A DNA stretch of 64,000 nucleotides from Paraburkholderia fungorum (GTDB lineage: Bacteria; Pseudomonadota; Gammaproteobacteria; Burkholderiales; Burkholderiaceae). The DNA is taken from positions 1,736,001 to 1,800,000 of the forward strand of contig NZ_FNKP01000002.1 of assembly GCF_900099835.1 (NCBI RefSeq), in the 5' to 3' direction. A model generated the notes under the pieces. The model was not told the DNA's origin. It made no database searches and saw only the letters and a list, made by a program, of their open reading frames with translations. Shown here piece after piece: positions 59,791 through 64,000 of the stretch (positions are counted from its first letter, which is position 1; each line of letters opens with the position of its first letter). The translations under genes were made by a program, and so were the position numbers.

Positions 59791-60702
59791 TCATGCGCCA
59801 GTATCCTTACGGTCTTTTTCGTCCGGGCGATACAGCTTGATCACCGCCGAAAAGTCCAGACGTCCCGCGCCTTTCGTGCTCATCGTCTGATAAAGCTGTT
59901 GTGCGAGCGCACCGAGATAAACCGGTTGACGCGCGGATTTCGCGGCGTCAGTGGCCAGGCCCAGGTCTTTCAGCATCAGATCAGTGCCGAATCCGCCGGT
60001 GTATCCGCGTGTCGACGGTGCGGTTTCGATGACGCCGGGCATTGGGTTATACGTGTCCGAACTCCAGCAACGCCCCGTCGACGTATTGATGATTCCGCCC
60101 AGCACTTTCACGTCGATACCGAGCGCTTCGCCGAGCGCCATCGCTTCGGACACGCCCGCCATCGTGATGCCGAGCACGAGGTTATTGCAGATTTTCGCGA
60201 CCTGTCCTGTTCCTGTGTCGCCGCAATGCACGATGTTTTTTCCCATCACCGACAACACCGGCTTGACCTGTTCATACGCGCCCGCACTGCCGCCGACCAT
60301 GAACGTCAGCGTGCCCGCCGCCGCGCCGCCGGTGCCGCCCGACACGGGCGCATCGACGAAGGGGTTGCCGTGCTGCGCCGCGAGTTCCGCGAACGCCTTC
60401 ACGCTGGCGGGATCGATGGTGCTGGAATCGATGATCGGCACGCCCTTCGCGATGCCGGCCAGCACACCTTCGTCCGAAGACAATACGCTGCGCACGTGGG
60501 CCGCTGCCGGCAGCATCGTGATCACGTATTCGACATCGGTCACGGCCGCTTTCGGCGAAGAAGCCGCTTGCGCACCCGCATCGACCAACGCCTGAACCGC
60601 TTGCGCACTGAGGTCGAACACGTTGACCGTGTGCCCCGCCTTGAGGAGGTTGTGCGCCATCGGCGCACCCATGTTGCCGAGTCCGATAAAGCCTATTTTC
60701 AT
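59791..60702 (-). CDS. mmsB: 3-hydroxyisobutyrate dehydrogenase
   Basis: A 303-residue NAD-dependent dehydrogenase converting 3-hydroxyisobutyrate to methylmalonate semialdehyde. It has MKIGFIGLGNMGAPMAHNLL, the substrate signature DAPVSGGTGGAAAGTLTFMV, and the catalytic lysine in GQVAKICNNLVLG, all diagnostic of this enzyme rather than of the more distant gene at 11949. It lies 38 bp after mmsA, whose substrate it makes, in the valine operon. Confidence 0.95.
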   Translation of the reverse strand: MKIGFIGLGNMGAPMAHNLLKAGHTVNVFDLSAQAVQALVDAGAQAASSPKAAVTDVEYVITMLPAAAHVRSVLSSDEGVLAGIAKGVPIIDSSTIDPASVKAFAELAAQHGNPFVDAPVSGGTGGAAAGTLTFMVGGSAGAYEQVKPVLSVMGKNIVHCGDTGTGQVAKICNNLVLGITMAGVSEAMALGEALGIDVKVLGGIINTSTGRCWSSDTYNPMPGVIETAPSTRGYTGGFGTDLMLKDLGLATDAAKSARQPVYLGALAQQLYQTMSTKGAGRLDFSAVIKLYRPDEKDRKDTGA

Positions 60703-60740
60703 GATGTCGTCTCCGTTTTTCGACTAGCTCGCGGATGGCT

Positions 60741-62291
60741 TCAGCGCAGACTGATTGTCGTGTTGACGCCGTCGTTGACGGTGTCGTCGTCGAACCAGCG
60801 GGCGGTGACGGTCTTGGTCTGCGTGTAGAACTGGACGACCTGCTTGCCATACGGGCCGAGGTCGCCGAGCTTCGATCCGCGCGAACCGGTGAAGCTGAAA
60901 AACGGCACCGGCACCGGAATCGGAATGTTGATGCCCACCTGGCCGATATCGATTTCGCTCTGGAATTTACGGGCCGCCGCGCCGCTTTGCGTGAACAGAC
61001 CAACGCCGTTGCCGAACGGATTGCGATTGACGAGCGCGATGGCGTCGTCGAGTGTGGCGACGTTCAGCACCACCAGCACCGGCCCGAAAATTTCCGTACG
61101 GTAGATTTGCATCTCGGTCGTGACGTCGGTGAACACGGTCGGCCCGATGAAGTTGCCTTGCTCATAACCCGGCACTTTCACGTCACGGCCATCAAGCGCG
61201 AGCGTCGCGCCTTCCTTCACGCCTGTTTCGATCAAGCCCAGAATGCGCTGCTTCGCCGCACGCGACACGACCGGGCCGATGTCGGTATTCGGCTCGCTAC
61301 CCGCGTTGATCTTCAGCGTCTTTGCTTTGGCGACGAGATCGGGCAACCACTTTTGCGACGCGCCCACCAGCACGACCACCGAGGTTGCCATGCACCGTTG
61401 ACCGGCCGCGCCGAAGCCCGCCCCCGCAAGCGCATTCAAGGTCTGCTCGCGATTCGCGTCGGGCAATACGACGGCGTGATTCTTCGCGCCCATCATCGAT
61501 TGCACGCGCTTGCCGTGTTCGCTGCCGAGGCGATATACATGCGTGCCGACCGCCGTCGAGCCGACAAACGAAATCGCTTTCACCAGCTCGTGCGAGCACA
61601 ACGCGTCGACTACTTCCTTGCCGCCGTGCACGACGTTCAACACGCCTTTCGGCACACCGGCTTCGAGCGCGAGTTCGACCAGTTGCATCGTCGACATCGG
61701 GTCCTGCTCCGACGGTTTCAACACGAACGTGTTGCCGCAGACAATCGCCATCGGGAACATCCACAGCGGGATCATCGCGGGGAAATTGAACGGCGTGATG
61801 CCCGCGCAGACGCCAAGCGGCTGACGCAGCGTGTAGGTATCGACGCCGCCCGCGACGTTCTCCGCGAATTCGCCCTGCTGCAAGGTGCCGATCGAACAGG
61901 CGTGCTCGACCACTTCGAGTCCGCGAAAAATATCGCCCTCGGCATCGGGAATCGTCTTGCCCTGCTCCGCGCTCAAGGTTTTTGCAATGCGCGGCATATG
62001 TTCGCGGATCAACGCCTGGTACTTCAGCATGATGCGCATGCGCGCGCCAACCGGTGTGTCCTTCCACGTTTTGAACGCCGCGTGCGCGCTGCGGATCGCC
62101 GCATCGACTTCATCGACGGTCGCGAACGGCACGCGCGCCAGCACCTGCTGCGTCGCAGGGTTCACGATATCGCGCCATTCGGCGGTTTTCGATTCGACGA
62201 ACTCGCCGTTGATCAGCAGCTTGACGGTGGCAGCGTTGTTAACACCGGCGGCAACATCGTGCCCGGCCTGGTTCGAAGCAATGGTGCTCAT
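60741..62291 (-). CDS. mmsA: Methylmalonate-semialdehyde dehydrogenase (CoA-acylating)
   Basis: A 516-residue aldehyde dehydrogenase converting methylmalonate semialdehyde to propionyl-CoA with CoA and NAD. Evidence: GITPFNFPAMIPLWMFPMAI, nucleophile Cys300 in GQRCMATS, and Asn271 (MGAKNH) where hydrolytic aldehyde dehydrogenases have the general-base Glu, as expected for the CoA-acylating type. It is between the acyl-CoA synthetase (54 bp) and mmsB (38 bp). Confidence 0.96.
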   Translation of the reverse strand: MSTIASNQAGHDVAAGVNNAATVKLLINGEFVESKTAEWRDIVNPATQQVLARVPFATVDEVDAAIRSAHAAFKTWKDTPVGARMRIMLKYQALIREHMPRIAKTLSAEQGKTIPDAEGDIFRGLEVVEHACSIGTLQQGEFAENVAGGVDTYTLRQPLGVCAGITPFNFPAMIPLWMFPMAIVCGNTFVLKPSEQDPMSTMQLVELALEAGVPKGVLNVVHGGKEVVDALCSHELVKAISFVGSTAVGTHVYRLGSEHGKRVQSMMGAKNHAVVLPDANREQTLNALAGAGFGAAGQRCMATSVVVLVGASQKWLPDLVAKAKTLKINAGSEPNTDIGPVVSRAAKQRILGLIETGVKEGATLALDGRDVKVPGYEQGNFIGPTVFTDVTTEMQIYRTEIFGPVLVVLNVATLDDAIALVNRNPFGNGVGLFTQSGAAARKFQSEIDIGQVGINIPIPVPVPFFSFTGSRGSKLGDLGPYGKQVVQFYTQTKTVTARWFDDDTVNDGVNTTISLR

Positions 62292-62345
62292 GCTGAAACT
62301 CCTGTGCAGTGGCCGCGCGGCGGCCGGACAGTCATGAAGAAAAGA

Positions 62346-64000
62346 TCAACGCAGATCGGGGAAGTCTTCTTCCCAGTATTCATCGGGCAGGCGCGCGGGT
62401 TCTGCTGTGCGCTCCATTTCGCGGCGTCGCAATTCAACACGGCGAATTTTCCCGGAGATGGTTTTCGGCAGATCGCTGAATTGCAGGCGGCGAATCCGCT
62501 TGTACGGTGCGAGCTTTTCGCGAGAAAACGCGAACACCGCGCGCGCAAGTTCGGGGCCGGCTTCGTAGCCTTGCCGCACGGTGACGAACGCCTTGGGCAC
62601 CGACAGACGCATCGCGTCGGCGCTCGGCACCACCGCTGCCTCGCCGATCGCCTCGTGCTCGATCAGCACGCTTTCGAGTTCGAACGGACTGAGCCGGTAA
62701 TCGGACGATTTAAAAACGTCGTCCGCGCGGCCGACGTACACGTAATAGCCGTCGTCGCGACGCAGCGCGACATCCGACGTGCGGTAGAAACCGTTGCGCA
62801 TGGCCTGCGCGGTGGCATTGGCGATGTTCGCGTAGCCGGTCATCAAACCGAGCGGGCGTGCTGCGAGCGGCAACGCGATTTCGCCTTCGGTGACGGGCTG
62901 ATCGTCAGCGTCGAGCAGTTCGATCGTGTAGCCGGGCAACGGGCGTCCCATCGACCCCGCCACCACCGGCTGACCCGGCGAATTGCCGATCTGGCAGGTG
63001 GTCTCGGTCTGGCCGAAGCCATCGCGAATCGTGATGCCCCACGCGTGCTTCACCCGCTCGATGATCTCGGGATTCAACGGCTCGCCCGCGCCGACAATCT
63101 CGCGCAGGCTGACCGGATAGTCGGCGAGCGGCTCCTGCACCAGCATGCGCCACACGGTAGGCGGCGCACACAGCGTGCTCACATTGAAACGGACCAGCGC
63201 GTTCAGCGTGTCCTTCGGCACGAAGCGCGCGAAGTTGTACACGAACACGCAGGCCTGCGCGTTCCACGGCGCGAAGAAGCAGCTCCACGCGTGCTTGGCC
63301 CACCCGGGCGAACTGATGTTCCAGTGAATGTCGTTTGGCTTGAGGCCGATCCAGTACATCGTCGACAGGTGGCCGACCGGATAGCTCTGATGCGTATGCT
63401 CGACCAGCTTGGGTTTGGACGTGGTGCCCGACGTGAAGTACAGCAGCATCGGATCGGTGGCGCGCGTGATGCCGTCCGGCGTGAATTGCGGCGACGCCTG
63501 GTACGCCGCGGCCAGATCGATCCAGCCGTCGCGCGGCGCGCCCACCGAAAAGCGCGTGAGGGGAACATCGAGCGAATCGAATTTGGTAAGTTCCGCACTG
63601 TCGATCACCGCGAACTTCGCGCCGCCTATCTGCACGCGGTCGCGCACGTCGTCGGCGGAAAGCTGGGTGGTGGCGGGCAGCACGATCGCACCGAGTTTCA
63701 TCGCGGCGAGCATCACGTCCCATAGTTCGACGCGGTTCGGCAGCATCAGCAGCAAGCGGTCGCCGCGCCCGACGCCCGCTTCGCGCAGGAAATTCGCCAT
63801 GCGCGCGGAGCGCTCCGACATCTGCGCATAGGAAAGACGCAAGCCGTCGCCAGCGGGGTCGTCGACGATCCACAGCGCGGGATTGTCGTTATCGCGCGCG
63901 ATCACGTCGAAATAATCGAGCGCCCAGTTGAACTCGCCCAGGGCCGGCCACGTGAATTCGCGGTACGCGCGCTCGTAGTCGGTTCGATGGCGCAACAGCA
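62346..64000 (-). CDS. AMP-binding acyl-CoA synthetase (5' end at or beyond window edge)
   Basis: An adenylate-forming ligase that activates a short or branched acid to its CoA ester through an acyl-AMP. P-loop YFTSGTTSKPKLVEHTH, A5 motif DGFGQTET, A7/A8 TSDVALRRDDGYYVYVGRAD with YRLSPFELESVLIEHEA, and A10 KTISGKIRRVELRRRE. The first in-frame start inside the window is TTG 63995, but the frame stays open to the edge, so the true start may lie just outside. It is the first visible gene of the mmsA-mmsB operon and may activate isobutyrate or a related acid (inference from context). Confidence 0.9.
   Translation of the reverse strand, partial: LLRHRTDYERAYREFTWPALGEFNWALDYFDVIARDNDNPALWIVDDPAGDGLRLSYAQMSERSARMANFLREAGVGRGDRLLLMLPNRVELWDVMLAAMKLGAIVLPATTQLSADDVRDRVQIGGAKFAVIDSAELTKFDSLDVPLTRFSVGAPRDGWIDLAAAYQASPQFTPDGITRATDPMLLYFTSGTTSKPKLVEHTHQSYPVGHLSTMYWIGLKPNDIHWNISSPGWAKHAWSCFFAPWNAQACVFVYNFARFVPKDTLNALVRFNVSTLCAPPTVWRMLVQEPLADYPVSLREIVGAGEPLNPEIIERVKHAWGITIRDGFGQTETTCQIGNSPGQPVVAGSMGRPLPGYTIELLDADDQPVTEGEIALPLAARPLGLMTGYANIANATAQAMRNGFYRTSDVALRRDDGYYVYVGRADDVFKSSDYRLSPFELESVLIEHEAIGEAAVVPSADAMRLSVPKAFVTVRQGYEAGPELARAVFAFSREKLAPYKRIRRLQFSDLPKTISGKIRRVELRRREMERTAEPARLPDEYWEEDFPDLR

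Noticed and set aside
60735..63725. A 996-codon plus-strand open frame
   Set aside because: It lies antisense to mmsA and the acyl-CoA synthetase gene, is very rich in Arg, His and Asp, and reflects the GC-rich third positions of the real genes.

Overview
The window is GC-rich, densely coded DNA that looks like a betaproteobacterial chromosome or large replicon, most likely Burkholderia sensu lato (Paraburkholderia/Caballeronia-like). This is inferred from gene content and codon bias: an OsmC/YcaO fusion, an mmsA/mmsB valine-degradation operon, several LysR regulators, paired CsbD-like proteins and an ESPR-type autotransporter. I see no rRNA, tRNA, CRISPR array, integrase or transposase.

Layout. 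1-8.4 kb: the 5' part of an MreB-like gene, an esterase, a DHA2-family drug exporter, an AraC regulator, and a cupin/aldo-keto reductase/SDR operon divergent from a LysR gene. 8.4-10.7 kb: an OsmC-YcaO fusion gene with AT-richer codon use than its neighbours. 10.9-16.7 kb: a LysR-flanked operon (EthD, alpha/beta hydrolase, beta-hydroxyacid dehydrogenase, NmrA-like reductase), then a RidA-like and an exported glyoxalase-fold protein. 16.9-28.2 kb: a symmetric module with two near-identical SDR genes in inverted orientation. They carry matching promoters and enclose a LysR gene, two winged-helix/NB-ARC regulators and an HD-like protein. A SnoaL-like protein, an F420-type reductase and a Tat-exported haloperoxidase-like hydrolase lie just outside. 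29.4-31.5 kb: a YqjI/YqjH-like metal module with a 26-bp palindromic operator and a 46-bp tandem repeat ending in a hairpin next to the second gene's ribosome binding site.

32-41.5 kb: mixed genes: an SDR, a methyltransferase with regulatory domain, a secreted unknown, a DUF1254/DUF1214 protein next to an outer-membrane beta-barrel, a solute-binding-like protein without signal peptide, and an AI-2E-family permease. 41.7-49.7 kb: a minus-strand block with a large repeat-rich autotransporter, a TPR-sulfotransferase, a TPR-glycosyltransferase and a lipoprotein hydrolase; the last three overlap by 4 bp each. This is the best candidate for an undescribed system (surface protein modification), but its function is inferred only from position and families. 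50.3-52.9 kb: an alkylsulfatase gene broken by a homopolymer frameshift in its Tat signal and by an in-frame TGA, plus a small unknown gene. 53.3-58 kb: an ABC-F ATPase, a GST-like protein, a second AI-2E-family permease and two CsbD-like proteins. 58.6-64 kb: a valine/isobutyrate degradation operon (acyl-CoA synthetase, mmsA, mmsB, hydroxyisobutyryl-CoA hydrolase).

Start codons were often moved inward from the longest open frame because a good Shine-Dalgarno and the conserved N-terminus lie there. All family calls come from reading motifs; no database search was run.
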